A stretch of 64,000 bases of DNA, from NCBI RefSeq assembly GCF_947492455.1, contig NZ_CANLNB010000004.1:564553-628552 (forward strand), written 5' to 3'. Position numbers and translations under genes: made by a program. Under the pieces are notes generated by a model, which saw only the letters and a list, made by a program, of their open reading frames with translations, did not search any database and was not told the origin of the DNA. Below, one piece after another: positions 1 through 8,353 of this stretch; position 1 is the stretch's first letter, and every line of letters starts with the position of its first letter. Source of the stretch: an uncultured Aliiroseovarius sp. (GTDB lineage Bacteria > Pseudomonadota > Alphaproteobacteria > Rhodobacterales > Rhodobacteraceae).

Positions 1-1727
1 CACGCGGCCCTCGGCGTTCCGTGCTGCGCGGCCGATGGTTTGGATCAGCGAGGTTTCCGAGCGTAGGAAGCCTTCCTTGTCCGCGTCCAGAATGGCGACC
101 AGACCACATTCCGGGATGTCCAGGCCCTCGCGCAGCAGGTTGATGCCCACCAGCACGTCGAACGCGCCCAGACGCAGGTCGCGCAGGATCTCGATCCGTT
201 CGATCGTGTCGATGTCCGAGTGCATGTAACGCACGCGGATGCCTTGTTCGTGCAGGTATTCGGTCAGATCCTCGGCCATGCGTTTGGTCAGAGTCGTGAC
301 CAGCGTGCGCATGTCGTTTGCGGCGACCTTGCGCACCTCGTCCAGCAGATCGTCCACCTGCATCTCGACCGGGCGGATTTCGACCTCGGGGTCCAGAAGG
401 CCGGTGGGGCGGATGACCTGTTCGGCGAAGACGCCGCCGGTCTGTTCCAGCTCCCAGTTAGACGGGGTCGCCGACACGAAGACCGATTGTGGGCGCATGG
501 CGTCCCATTCCTCGAACTTCAGGGGGCGGTTGTCCATGCAGGATGGCAGGCGGAACCCGTGTTCGGCCAGGGTGAATTTGCGGCGATAGTCGCCCCGGTA
601 CATGCCGCCGATCTGCGGCACGGACACGTGGCTTTCATCGGCAAACACAATCGCGTTGTCGGGGATGTATTCGAAAAGCGTGGGGGGCGGTTCGCCCGGT
701 GCGCGCCCCGTAAGATAGCGCGAATAGTTCTCGATCCCGTTGCAGAACCCGGCGGCCTCGAGCATTTCCAGATCGAACTTGGTGCGTTGCTCAAGGCGCT
801 GGGCTTCCAAGAGCTTCCCTTCGTCCTCGAACTGCTTCAGGCGGACGGCGAGTTCCTGTTTGATGTTTTGAATGGCTTGTTTCAGCGTTGGCGTGGGCGT
901 CACGTAGTGCGAGTTCGCATAGACGCGGACCTTTTCCAGCGTGTCGGTCTTGGCGCCGGTCAGGGTGTCGAACTCGGTGATGCTTTCCAGCTCTTCCCCG
1001 AAGAAGGACAGACGCCAACCGCGGTCCTCAAGGTGGCTGGGCCAAATCTCCAGACTATCGCCGCGCACCCGGAAACTGCCGCGCTGGAACGCGTTGTCAT
1101 TGCGTTTGTATTGCTGGGCGACCAGATCTCGCATGACGGACCGTTGGTCGTATTCCTCGCCCACCGTGATGTCTTGCGTCATCGCGGTGTAGGTCTCGGG
1201 CGAGCCGATGCCATAGATGCAAGACACCGAGGCCACAATGATCACATCGTCACGTTCCAGAAGGGCCCGCGTGGCCGAGTGGCGCATCCGGTCGATCTGT
1301 TCGTTGATCTGACTTTCCTTCTCGATGAAGGTATCCGACCGGGGAACGTAGGCTTCGGGCTGGTAGTAGTCATAGTAGCTGACGAAATACTCGACCGCGT
1401 TGTCCGGGAAGAAGCCCTTCATCTCGCCATAGAGCTGCGCAGCGAGGGTCTTGTTGGGGGCAAGGATGATTGCCGGGCGTTGGGTTTCCTCGATGATCTT
1501 GGCCATCGTGAAGGTCTTACCGGTGCCGGTCGCGCCCAGAAGCACTTGATCACGTTCGCCAGCTTCGAGGCCGCCGGCTAGCTCGGCGATGGCCGTGGGC
1601 TGGTCACCTGCGGCCTGAAACGGCGTGTGCATCACAAACCGTTTGCCGCCTTCCAGCTTGGGGCGGACGACAGGGGCCATAGTTGGATTTGTCAGCGGAC
1701 TGTGCGGGGTCTGGTCATGGGGCATGC
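1..1727 (-). CDS. uvrB: UvrABC excinuclease subunit B (3' end outside window)
   Basis: This is the damage-recognition helicase of nucleotide excision repair. It receives DNA from UvrA and recruits UvrC. About 575 codons are present of a usual 700-plus. The Walker A motif GATGTGKT lies near residue 64, and helicase motif VI ([14 protein letters not shown]) is the last sequence before the window edge, so the C-terminal UVR domain that binds UvrC is missing. The chosen ATG sits 8-9 bases after a GGAGA ribosome-binding site. I looked for a GAAC-N7-GAAC or GTTC-N7-GTTC LexA box upstream and did not see one. Identification is very secure. Confidence 0.97.
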
Positions 1728-2290
1728 GAATCTCTCCGTTCCCCAAGAATGGTCACTTTTTGTTCTTCTTCAAGGGGTGGTTAACGCGCTGCGAGTAAGA
1801 ATCTCCCCATATTTGGTGAGTTGCGGTGTTAACGATTATTTACGAGGTTAGGTACACATAGGAAACGTGGCTGAAAACACGTTCATATTTAACAATCAGT
1901 GAGTGTATCTCTTGATTGTATTTTTGCACATGCAGCAAAACTCAAAATTCAATTAAGTAATTGTAAAGTAATGATGAATCAGGTCAAAAAATGTTAAAAT
2001 AATGCAATTTGAGGTGTATTTTTTGCTTGCTGCACCTCTGACACTGCGGTAGCGTAATGAGGCAAGCAGCAGAACGGACTGCCGGTGTCGGCGAAACACC
2101 CACCCCACCCCTCGCTCCCTCGTCGATAACCGGCAGTCTCCCTGCTTCTCCTCCATAAGCCACACTCACGGACATTTACGGATCGAGACACACGCAGAGT
2201 GTACGTTCAGCTGCTGCACATCCCTGATTCCGCCTTGAATTGCCGGGCCGCATGACAGATAACCATCCTAGTTTTGGAAGGAGATACCGA
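1728..2290. other. Long intergenic region, AT-rich half plus structured half
   Basis: This gap of about 560 bases separates uvrB (leftward) from the complex I subunit gene (rightward). From about 1800 to 2030 it is much more AT-rich than the flanking DNA, with several short A and T runs. A 6-bp inverted repeat, gaggtg/cacctc, lies at 2011-2016 and 2033-2038. From about 2040 the DNA is GC-rich and holds the inverted repeat with a G-quadruplex motif listed separately. Short open frames here have no recognisable product or good ribosome-binding site. It must hold the divergent promoters and might encode a small RNA. Confidence 0.6.
2077..2138. repeat. Inverted repeat enclosing a G-quadruplex motif
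   Basis: The arms gactgccggt (2077-2086) and accggcagtc (2129-2138) are a perfect 10-bp inverted repeat. On the minus strand the enclosed loop carries four G runs of 3, 4, 4 and 3 separated by 5, 1 and 1 bases (2099-2119), which fits the canonical G-quadruplex pattern. GCAG/CTGC can extend the stem outward after a small internal loop. Neither strand has a U-run after the stem, so it is not a standard terminator. Function unknown. Confidence 0.7.
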
Positions 2291-2602
2291 ATGCGTGCTC
2301 GTATCTATCAGCCCGCCCGCAATGCAATGTCGTCGGGCATGGGAAAAACCAAGGTCTGGGTTCTGGAATATGCAGCCGATGCGGCGCGTGAACTTGACCC
2401 GCTGATGGGTTGGACCGGATCGTCGGACACGCAAAGTCAGGTGCGCCTGAAGTTCCAAAGCAAAGAGGCCGCGCTGGACTATGCCAAAGAGCACGGCATC
2501 GAAGCCACGGTGACCGATCCGCACAAGCGCAAGCCGAACATTCGGTCGGGCGGATATGGCGAGAACTTCGCCACCAACCGCCGCGGTCCCTGGACGCACT
2601 AA
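2291..2602 (+). CDS. NADH dehydrogenase accessory subunit, NDUFS4-like
   Basis: This 103-residue protein belongs to the ETC complex I conserved-region family, the bacterial counterpart of the mitochondrial 18-kDa subunit NDUFS4. Such proteins are peripheral accessory subunits on the NADH-oxidising arm of respiratory complex I in alphaproteobacteria. The family pattern is visible: an early [13 protein letters not shown] segment, the central KVWVLEY strand and a C-terminal arginine/asparagine-rich tail. The start follows a good AGGAG site by seven bases. It stands alone, not in a nuo operon, which is usual for this subunit. The long upstream region may carry regulation. A terminator follows at once. 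Confidence 0.85.
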   Translation: MRARIYQPARNAMSSGMGKTKVWVLEYAADAARELDPLMGWTGSSDTQSQVRLKFQSKEAALDYAKEHGIEATVTDPHKRKPNIRSGGYGENFATNRRGPWTH

Positions 2603-2621
2603 ACCGCGCCAGATATTCCCG

Positions 2622-2648
2622 AAAACCCCGCCACGTTGCGGGGTTTTG
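2622..2648. terminator. Terminator between convergent genes
   Basis: A 10-bp stem, aaaaccccgc/gcggggtttt, with a six-base loop is followed by gctttt on the plus strand and bordered by A/T bases on the other side. It lies between the complex I subunit gene and the leftward hydrolase gene, so it could serve both. Confidence 0.85.
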
Positions 2649-2659
2649 CTTTTCTTAGG

Positions 2660-3418
2660 CTAGAGATTTAGGAAGCTGCGCGCGGCGGCTTCGAACTCGC
2701 GCGGTTTTTCCGCATGCAGCCAGTGGCCCGCACCAGGGATCTTGGCCTGCTTGGCGGCCGGGAATAGTGCTTTGATCGTGGGGCGGTGTTCGGGCAGCAC
2801 ATAGTCCGAGTTCGAACCGGCGAGAAACAGGGTCGGACCATCGAAGGATCCTGATACGTCCGGAAAGCCGACGATTTTGGCCATCTCGGCCTCGAGCACA
2901 TCCAAGTTCAGCCGCCATGCCTGCTCTTTTACATTGAGCGATTGCAACAGGAATGCCCGGACGGATGCGTCGTCCAGCACCTCGGCCAGTTGGCGGTCAG
3001 CATCCCCGCGCGTGTTCACAAGGTCCAGATCAATCGTGCACATCGCCTCGATCATCGACTGCTGACTGTGGCGATAGGGGATGGGGGCGATGTCGGCGAC
3101 CAGAAGCTTGTTCACCAGCGCCGCATCCTGCAGCGCCAAGATCATCGAGGCCTTCCCGCCCATGGAATGCCCAATCACGTCGGCCTCACCGCCGATCTCG
3201 CGGATCACCTGCGCAAGGTCGCCCGCCATATCGTGATAGCTTTGCGTATCAAACCAAGGGCTTTCGCCGTGATTGCGCATGTCGACAGAGACCACGCGCC
3301 GGTCATCTGATAGGCGTTTGGCAATGACGTTCCAGTTGCGCCCCGAACCAAAAAGCCCGTGCACGATCAGGATAGGCGGGCGGGAGGTATCGTCCCCGAA
3401 TGTCTGCATCGTAAGCAT
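2660..3418 (-). CDS. Alpha/beta-hydrolase fold esterase (YbfF-like)
   Basis: A 252-residue soluble alpha/beta hydrolase. The oxyanion-hole motif HGLFGSGRNW lies near residue 20, the nucleophile elbow GHSMGG near residue 90, and the catalytic histidine in GAGHWLHAEKP near the C-terminus. These match the YbfF family of carboxylesterases, whose natural substrate is uncertain. The frame stays open for 54 codons upstream, but that part is low-complexity and unlike the family. The ATG used here follows an AGGG site by four bases and gives a typical length. It diverges from the small membrane protein gene to its right. Confidence 0.85.
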   Translation of the reverse strand: MLTMQTFGDDTSRPPILIVHGLFGSGRNWNVIAKRLSDDRRVVSVDMRNHGESPWFDTQSYHDMAGDLAQVIREIGGEADVIGHSMGGKASMILALQDAALVNKLLVADIAPIPYRHSQQSMIEAMCTIDLDLVNTRGDADRQLAEVLDDASVRAFLLQSLNVKEQAWRLNLDVLEAEMAKIVGFPDVSGSFDGPTLFLAGSNSDYVLPEHRPTIKALFPAAKQAKIPGAGHWLHAEKPREFEAAARSFLNL

Positions 3419-3546
3419 ATGCCCTGATAGCGTGACGGGCGCTTGGATTGAACCCGGAATTGTCGATGCGCCGGTTTGGTCTTTCGATGCCCCCGTTTTT
3501 GCAGCTATGGTTGTGACAGTGGCGACCGTAATTATCGGGGATTGAG

Positions 3547-3909
3547 TTGGACATTGCAGCGCGGACAGATCGGCTTGCACAGTTGCTGGAAGAGCGGCTG
3601 GACGTGCGCGGCAAGGGATTTGACGCGAAGCTGCGCCGGGCAGGGCGTCTTCTGCCGCGCCATCTGCGCATGAAGGGGCAGATGCTGGTCGATGCGACCG
3701 CGCGCGCCGATCACCCCCGGCTTCTGCGCCAGTTGGACGAAGCCGCGCTGGATTTGGCGGCCGCGGATCTGGAACGCTATCTGCTGAGCATCGACCCGTG
3801 GGAACGCCGCAAGGGGATCGCAGTGAACCTGAGCGCGGGGTTGCTGTTCAACCTGCTGGTCTTGGCGTCGCTGGTTGTCGGCTTTTTGATGTGGCGCGGA
3901 TTTTTGTAG
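3547..3909 (+). CDS. Small membrane-anchored protein of unknown function
   Basis: A 120-residue protein I do not recognise. The N-terminal 90 residues are charged and probably helical. Residues about 92-116 form one hydrophobic segment (LSAGLLFNLLVLASLVVGFL), suggesting a tail anchor with the N-terminus in the cytoplasm. The start is a TTG preceded by GGGG. The composition and steady third-position GC indicate a real gene, and the position between two clear transcription units supports this. No catalytic motif is visible. Confidence 0.65.
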   Translation: MDIAARTDRLAQLLEERLDVRGKGFDAKLRRAGRLLPRHLRMKGQMLVDATARADHPRLLRQLDEAALDLAAADLERYLLSIDPWERRKGIAVNLSAGLLFNLLVLASLVVGFLMWRGFL

Positions 3910-3916
3910 CCTCACA

Positions 3917-3945
3917 CAAAAAAACGCCCCCGTTTCCGAGGGCGC
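3917..3945 (-). terminator. glyA terminator
   Basis: Read on the minus strand, an 8-bp stem CGCCCTCG/CGGGGGCG (one T-G pair) with a four-base loop is followed by seven or eight T residues. It lies just after the glyA stop codon and is a canonical rho-independent terminator. The plus strand has no T-run here. Confidence 0.9.
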
Positions 3946-3975
3946 TTAATCAGCTCAACTCTGTTCCCAGTGGGA

Positions 3976-5268
3976 TTACAGGTTTGGGTACAGCGGGAAG
4001 CGGGCGCAGAGGGCGGCCACTTTCTCGCGAACCGAAGCTTCCACGTCGGCGTTGCCGTCCGGGCCGTTGGCGGCCAGACCGTCGACAACCTCGATGATCA
4101 GGTCAGCGATCTCGCGGAACTCGGCTTCGCCGAAGCCGCGGGTGGTGCCGGCGGGCGTACCCAGACGGATGCCCGAGGTCACGGTGGGCTTTTCCGGGTC
4201 AAACGGGATGCCGTTTTTGTTGGTGGTGATGTGGGCGCGGCCCAGAGCGGCGTCCACGATGTTGCCGGTGACGCCTTTGGGGCGCAGGTCGACCAGCAGA
4301 ACGTGGGTGTCGGTGCCACCGGTCACGATGTCCAGACCGCCTTTGACCAGCTGATCGGCCAGAGCCACGGCGTTTGCACGGACTTGCTTCTGGTACTCTT
4401 TGAACTCGGGGCGCAGCGCTTCACCGAAGGCAGCGGCCTTACCTGCGATCACGTGCATCAGCGGACCACCTTGAATGCCCGGGAAGATGGCCGAGTTCAC
4501 CTTTTTCGCGATATCCGCGTCATTGGTGACGATCATGCCACCGCGCGGACCGCGCAGGGTTTTGTGGGTGGTGGTGGTGGCCACGTGAGCGTGCGGGAAG
4601 GGCGAGGGGTGCTCGCCAGCCGCGATCAGGCCTGCGATGTGGGCCATGTCGACCATCAGGTAGGCGCCAACCGAATCGGCGATCTCGCGGAATTTGGCAA
4701 AGTCGATCTGACGCGGGATGGCCGAACCACCAGCGATGATCAGGGCAGGCTTGTGCTCGGTCGCCAGTTCCTGGATCTGGTCATAGTCGATCAGGTTGTC
4801 TTGCTTGCGTACACCATAGTGAATGGCGTTGAACCACTTGCCCGACTGGTTCGGACGTGCGCCGTGGGTCAGGTGACCACCGGCCGACAGGTCCATGCCC
4901 AGAATGGTGTCGCCCGGCTTGATCAGCGCCTGGAACACACCTTGGTTCGCCTGCGAGCCCGAGTTGGGCTGAACGTTGGCAAACTCACAGCCGAACAGTT
5001 CCTTGGCGCGGTCGATGGCCAGGTTCTCGGCCACGTCGACATACTGGCAGCCGCCATAGTAGCGACGACCCGGGTAGCCTTCAGCGTATTTGTTGGTCAG
5101 AACCGAGCCCTGAGCTTCCATCACGGCGGCGGAAACGATGTTTTCCGATGCGATCAGCTCGATCTCGTCGCGCTGACGGCCCAGCTCATTGGTGATCGAG
5201 CCCCACAGCTCGGGGTCGCGGGTCGCGAGGGATTCGGTAAAGAAACCTTGGTCACGGGTGGCAGTCAT
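3976..5268 (-). CDS. glyA: Serine hydroxymethyltransferase
   Basis: A PLP enzyme that interconverts serine and glycine while loading tetrahydrofolate with a one-carbon unit, central to purine, thymidylate and methionine synthesis. The 430-residue length is typical. The PLP-binding lysine lies in the motif [14 protein letters not shown], and the N-terminal signatures [10 protein letters not shown] and [13 protein letters not shown] are intact. The start follows an AAGGA site. It diverges from nadK across about 165 bases that must hold both promoters. I saw no glycine riboswitch there. A strong terminator follows. Confidence 0.98.
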   Translation of the reverse strand: MTATRDQGFFTESLATRDPELWGSITNELGRQRDEIELIASENIVSAAVMEAQGSVLTNKYAEGYPGRRYYGGCQYVDVAENLAIDRAKELFGCEFANVQPNSGSQANQGVFQALIKPGDTILGMDLSAGGHLTHGARPNQSGKWFNAIHYGVRKQDNLIDYDQIQELATEHKPALIIAGGSAIPRQIDFAKFREIADSVGAYLMVDMAHIAGLIAAGEHPSPFPHAHVATTTTHKTLRGPRGGMIVTNDADIAKKVNSAIFPGIQGGPLMHVIAGKAAAFGEALRPEFKEYQKQVRANAVALADQLVKGGLDIVTGGTDTHVLLVDLRPKGVTGNIVDAALGRAHITTNKNGIPFDPEKPTVTSGIRLGTPAGTTRGFGEAEFREIADLIIEVVDGLAANGPDGNADVEASVREKVAALCARFPLYPNL

Positions 5269-5434
5269 GCGCGTTTTCCTTCAATTAAGGTCCGATTTCG
5301 GATTTCCTATCGGAAACATTCCCGGTCGCAAAGACCAGAAAGCGACGCGGCGACGGAAAGACGCGGCATTATCTGGTGATTTGTGGAAACATGTGATTGT
5401 TTCGGAAACAAAGCTGCCAATCGGGACAATCAGC

Positions 5435-6196
5435 ATGAGTCGAAAAATCGCCTTCGTTGCCAGTGATACGACCATCGCGCAGGCTGCGCATGATGAACTG
5501 GTGGCACGCTATGGGAATGTCGCCGAAGAAGAAGCCGATATCATCGTCGCATTGGGTGGTGACGGGTTCATGTTGCATACGCTTCACAACACTCAGCACC
5601 TTCCGGCGCCGGTCTATGGCATGAACTGTGGAACGGTCGGCTTTCTGATGAACGAATACGCGCCCGAGGGGCTGATCGACCGTCTGATCGTCGCGGAAGA
5701 AGAGGTGATCAACCCATTGTCGATGCGGGCCGTCACGGCGAAGGGCGCTGTATATGAGGCATTGGCGATCAACGAGGTCAGCCTGCTGCGCGCGGGTCCT
5801 CAGGCCGCCAAGCTTCAAATCAGCGTCGATGGGCGTGTGCGTCTGGACGAGCTGGTTTGCGACGGCGCGCTACTGTGTACGCCTGCGGGATCGACGGCTT
5901 ACAACTATTCCGCCCACGGCCCCATTCTACCCATCGGATCGGACGTGCTGGCGCTGACCGCGATGGCCGCCTTCCGTCCGCGCCGCTGGCGTGGGGCGCT
6001 GTTGCCGAAAAACGCGGTGGTGCGCTTTGACGTATTGCAACACGAAAAGCGCCCGGTGATGGCGGATGCGGATAGCAGGTCGGTGACGGATGTCGTCTCG
6101 GTCGAGATCCGGTCGAGCAGCGATATCGCGCACCGCATTCTGTTCGACCCCGGCCACGGGCTGGAAGAACGTCTGATCCGCGAACAATTCGTCTAA
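5435..6196 (+). CDS. nadK: NAD kinase
   Basis: Phosphorylates NAD+ to NADP+ with ATP, the only route to NADP. The 253-residue protein has the family's GGDG motif (residues 41-44, in ALGGDGFMLHTLH), the INEVSLLR segment and the glycine-rich CTPAGSTAYNYSAHGP motif that forms the NAD site. The frame continues upstream, but the extra residues are antisense to glyA and unlike the family. The ATG used gives the expected N-terminus, MSRKIAFVAS, typical of alphaproteobacterial NadK. A bidirectional terminator follows. Confidence 0.96.
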   Translation: MSRKIAFVASDTTIAQAAHDELVARYGNVAEEEADIIVALGGDGFMLHTLHNTQHLPAPVYGMNCGTVGFLMNEYAPEGLIDRLIVAEEEVINPLSMRAVTAKGAVYEALAINEVSLLRAGPQAAKLQISVDGRVRLDELVCDGALLCTPAGSTAYNYSAHGPILPIGSDVLALTAMAAFRPRRWRGALLPKNAVVRFDVLQHEKRPVMADADSRSVTDVVSVEIRSSSDIAHRILFDPGHGLEERLIREQFV

Positions 6197-6198
6197 CG

Positions 6199-6228
6199 AA
6201 AACGCCCCCGAAATCGGGGGCGTTTCTT
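6199..6228. terminator. Bidirectional terminator between nadK and prpE
   Basis: An 11-bp stem aaacgcccccg/cgggggcgttt with a four-base loop is flanked by T-rich sequence on both strands. It sits between the converging ends of nadK and prpE and probably stops transcription from both sides. Confidence 0.92.
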
Positions 6229-6243
6229 TACTTAAGGTCTGGC

Positions 6244-8127
6244 TTAGTAGCCGAGCGAGGCCAGCGCATCCTTGATCTCGTCCAGAATGGCCGGATCGTC
6301 GATGGTCGCCGGCATCTTATATTCCTTGCCATCCGCAATCGATACCATAGTCGCGCGCAGGATCTTGCCCGAGCGCGTCTTGGGCAGGCGATCCACAACC
6401 ACGCACAGCTTGAAGGCGGCAACCGGGCCGATCTTCTCGCGCACCAGTTTGACGCATTCTGCGGTGATCTCTTCATCCGGGCGATCGGTGCCTGCGTTCA
6501 GGCAGACCATGCCCAGTGGCAGTTGGCCTTTCAACTGGTCGGTCACGCCAATCACGGCACATTCGGCCACGTCGGGGTGCGAGGCTAGAACCTCTTCCAT
6601 GCCGCCGGTCGACAGGCGGTGGCCGGCAACGTTGATCACGTCATCGGTGCGCGCCATGATGTAGACATAGCCGTCTTCATCGATGTACCCCGCGTCGCCA
6701 GTTTCGTAATAGCCGGGGAACGTGTTCAGATAGCTCGACTTGAAACGCTCTTCCGCGTTCCACAGGGTCGGCAGCGTGCCTGGGGGCAGGGGAAGCTTGA
6801 TCGCAATCGCGCCCAGCGCGCCTGCGGGCATCGGGTGTCCACCTTCGTCCAGAATCTGCACGTCAAAGCCCGGCATCGGAACCGAAGGCGAGCCCAGTTT
6901 GATCGGCAGCTCTTCGATCCCAATCGGGTTGGCCGCGATGGCGAAGCCGGTTTCGGTCTGCCACCAGTGGTCCACCACGGGGACGTTCAGCTGTTCCTGC
7001 GCCCAGACGATGGTGTCGGGGTCCGCGCGTTCACCGGCCAGATAGACCTGCTTCAGGCAGGACAGGTCGTATTTCTTCACGAACTCGCCCTTCGGGTCTT
7101 CGCGCTTCACGGCGCGGAAGGCGGTGGGGGCGGTGAAGAAGGACTTCACGTTGTGCTCGCTGATCACGCGCCAGAAGGTGCCTGCGTCAGGCGTGCCCAC
7201 GGGCTTGCCCTCGAACACGATGGTCGTGTTGCCGTGCACCAGCGGGCCATAGGTGATGTAGGAGTGGCCCACGACCCAACCCACGTCAGACGCGGCCCAG
7301 AACACATCGCCGGGATCGACGTTGTACAGGTTCTTCATGGTCCAGTTCAGGGCCACAAGATGTCCGCCGGTGTGGCGGATGACGCCCTTCGGCTGGCCGG
7401 TGGTGCCCGAAGTGTAAAGGATATAGGCCGGGTGGTTGCCTTCGACGGGTACACAGGCGGCAGGGGCAGCAGCGGCCTCGGCCTTGGCCCAGTCGAAATC
7501 ACGACCGTCGATCAGCTCGGCGGTGTGTTCTTCGCGCTGAAGGATCAGGGTGAAGTCGGGCTTGTGCTCGGACAGTTCGATGGCGCCATCCAGAAGCGGC
7601 TTGTAGGCCACAACGCGACCTGGCTCCAACCCGCAGGACGCAGCAATGATGGCTTTGGGTTTGGCGTCGTCGATGCGCACGGCCAGTTCGTTCGAGGCAA
7701 AACCACCAAACACAACCGAGTGCACCGCGCCGATACGCGTGACGGCCAGCATGGCGATTAGGGCCTCGGTGACCATTGGCATATAGATGATGACGCGGTC
7801 GCCCTTGGTGACACCTTTTTCGACCAAAGCACCGGCGACTTTTTCGACACGGGCTTTCAGTTCGGCATAGGTGGTTTTCGACTGACGACCGGTAATCGGG
7901 CTATCATAGATGATGGCGACCTGATCGGCACGTCCGTTTTCAACGTGGCGGTCAACCGCGTTATAGCAGGTGTTGACCATCCCGTCCGAGAACCATTCGT
8001 ACAGCGGCGCGTTGCCGTCAAAGAGCGCCTTGGTGGGGGCCTTGTCCCAGCTGATGGCTTGGGCTGCGTCCATCCAGAACTGTTCTGGGTTCGCTTGCCA
8101 CGCCGCGTAAACGTCTTTGTATGCCAT
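6244..8127 (-). CDS. prpE: Propionyl-CoA synthetase (PrpE type)
   Basis: An AMP-forming acyl-CoA synthetase that activates propionate, and in roseobacters possibly acrylate, to its CoA thioester. The 627 residues include the P-loop YTSGTTGQPKGV, the HWWQTETG adenylate motif and the conserved lysine in KTRSGKILR near residue 588. The RIDDAKPKAIIAASCG segment is typical of PrpE rather than Acs. An ATG three codons upstream abuts the GGAGG site directly, so the second ATG, nine bases from it, was chosen. The upstream region carries TTTGCA-type repeats suggesting control by a short-chain acyl-CoA regulator. It is probably monocistronic. Confidence 0.92.
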   Translation of the reverse strand: MAYKDVYAAWQANPEQFWMDAAQAISWDKAPTKALFDGNAPLYEWFSDGMVNTCYNAVDRHVENGRADQVAIIYDSPITGRQSKTTYAELKARVEKVAGALVEKGVTKGDRVIIYMPMVTEALIAMLAVTRIGAVHSVVFGGFASNELAVRIDDAKPKAIIAASCGLEPGRVVAYKPLLDGAIELSEHKPDFTLILQREEHTAELIDGRDFDWAKAEAAAAPAACVPVEGNHPAYILYTSGTTGQPKGVIRHTGGHLVALNWTMKNLYNVDPGDVFWAASDVGWVVGHSYITYGPLVHGNTTIVFEGKPVGTPDAGTFWRVISEHNVKSFFTAPTAFRAVKREDPKGEFVKKYDLSCLKQVYLAGERADPDTIVWAQEQLNVPVVDHWWQTETGFAIAANPIGIEELPIKLGSPSVPMPGFDVQILDEGGHPMPAGALGAIAIKLPLPPGTLPTLWNAEERFKSSYLNTFPGYYETGDAGYIDEDGYVYIMARTDDVINVAGHRLSTGGMEEVLASHPDVAECAVIGVTDQLKGQLPLGMVCLNAGTDRPDEEITAECVKLVREKIGPVAAFKLCVVVDRLPKTRSGKILRATMVSIADGKEYKMPATIDDPAILDEIKDALASLGY

Positions 8128-8223
8128 AGTGCACATCCTCCAGTTTCCCTTGAAGAATGTGTTACGCCCCTACGACCTATCCGGGCAAGAACCGTGTTGG
8201 ACGTAGCGTCACAATATCGCAAA

Positions 8224-8270
8224 AAATTTGCAGGACGGTGGAAATTCGCCTGCAAATTTTTGCAAACCCC
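8224..8270. promoter_or_regulatory. TTTGCAAA-type repeats upstream of prpE
   Basis: A perfect 11-bp inverted repeat, aaatttgcagg (8224-8234) and cctgcaaattt (8249-8259), is followed by another half-site, ttttgcaaa (8258-8266). The element lies about 100-140 bases upstream of the prpE start. Regulators of the ScfR/RamB group, such as PccR of Rhodobacter sphaeroides, are known to bind paired TTTGCAAA sites. The spacing here differs from the published four-base gap, so the assignment is an inference. Confidence 0.55.
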
Positions 8271-8293
8271 ATTGTTTTGAGGGGTCTGAGTTT

Positions 8294-8330
8294 GAAAAAG
8301 GCGAGATTTGCAAAATTGCAAACCTCGCCT
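8294..8330 (-). terminator. maeB terminator with TTTGCAAA arms
   Basis: On the minus strand a long near-perfect stem (AGGCGAG, then TTTGCAA, with matching TTGCAAA and CTCGCCT) is followed by TTTTTC. It lies just downstream of maeB and fits a rho-independent terminator. The inner stem also reproduces the TTTGCAAA motif found near prpE, so it may have a second role. Confidence 0.8.
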
Positions 8331-8353
8331 TGCAAAGTTTCGCTGGGAATCGC

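Noticed and set aside
220..1581. Long plus-strand open frame opposite uvrB
   Set aside because: It is the antisense image of uvrB in GC-rich DNA; the protein has no family resemblance and the minus strand encodes clear UvrB motifs.
1728..1860. LexA-type box upstream of uvrB
   Set aside because: I searched for GAAC-N7-GAAC and GTTC-N7-GTTC on both strands and found no match.
2011..2075. Stem tgcttgc/gcaagca as a terminator
   Set aside because: On neither strand is the stem followed by a T-run; the A/T run lies on the wrong side.
5269..5434. Glycine riboswitch ahead of glyA
   Set aside because: No tandem aptamer pattern is visible, and the gap is too short to hold the usual structure together with two promoters.
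6244..8136. ATG three codons upstream as the prpE start
   Set aside because: That ATG directly abuts the GGAGG site with no spacing; the next ATG has nine bases of spacing and gives the usual N-terminus.
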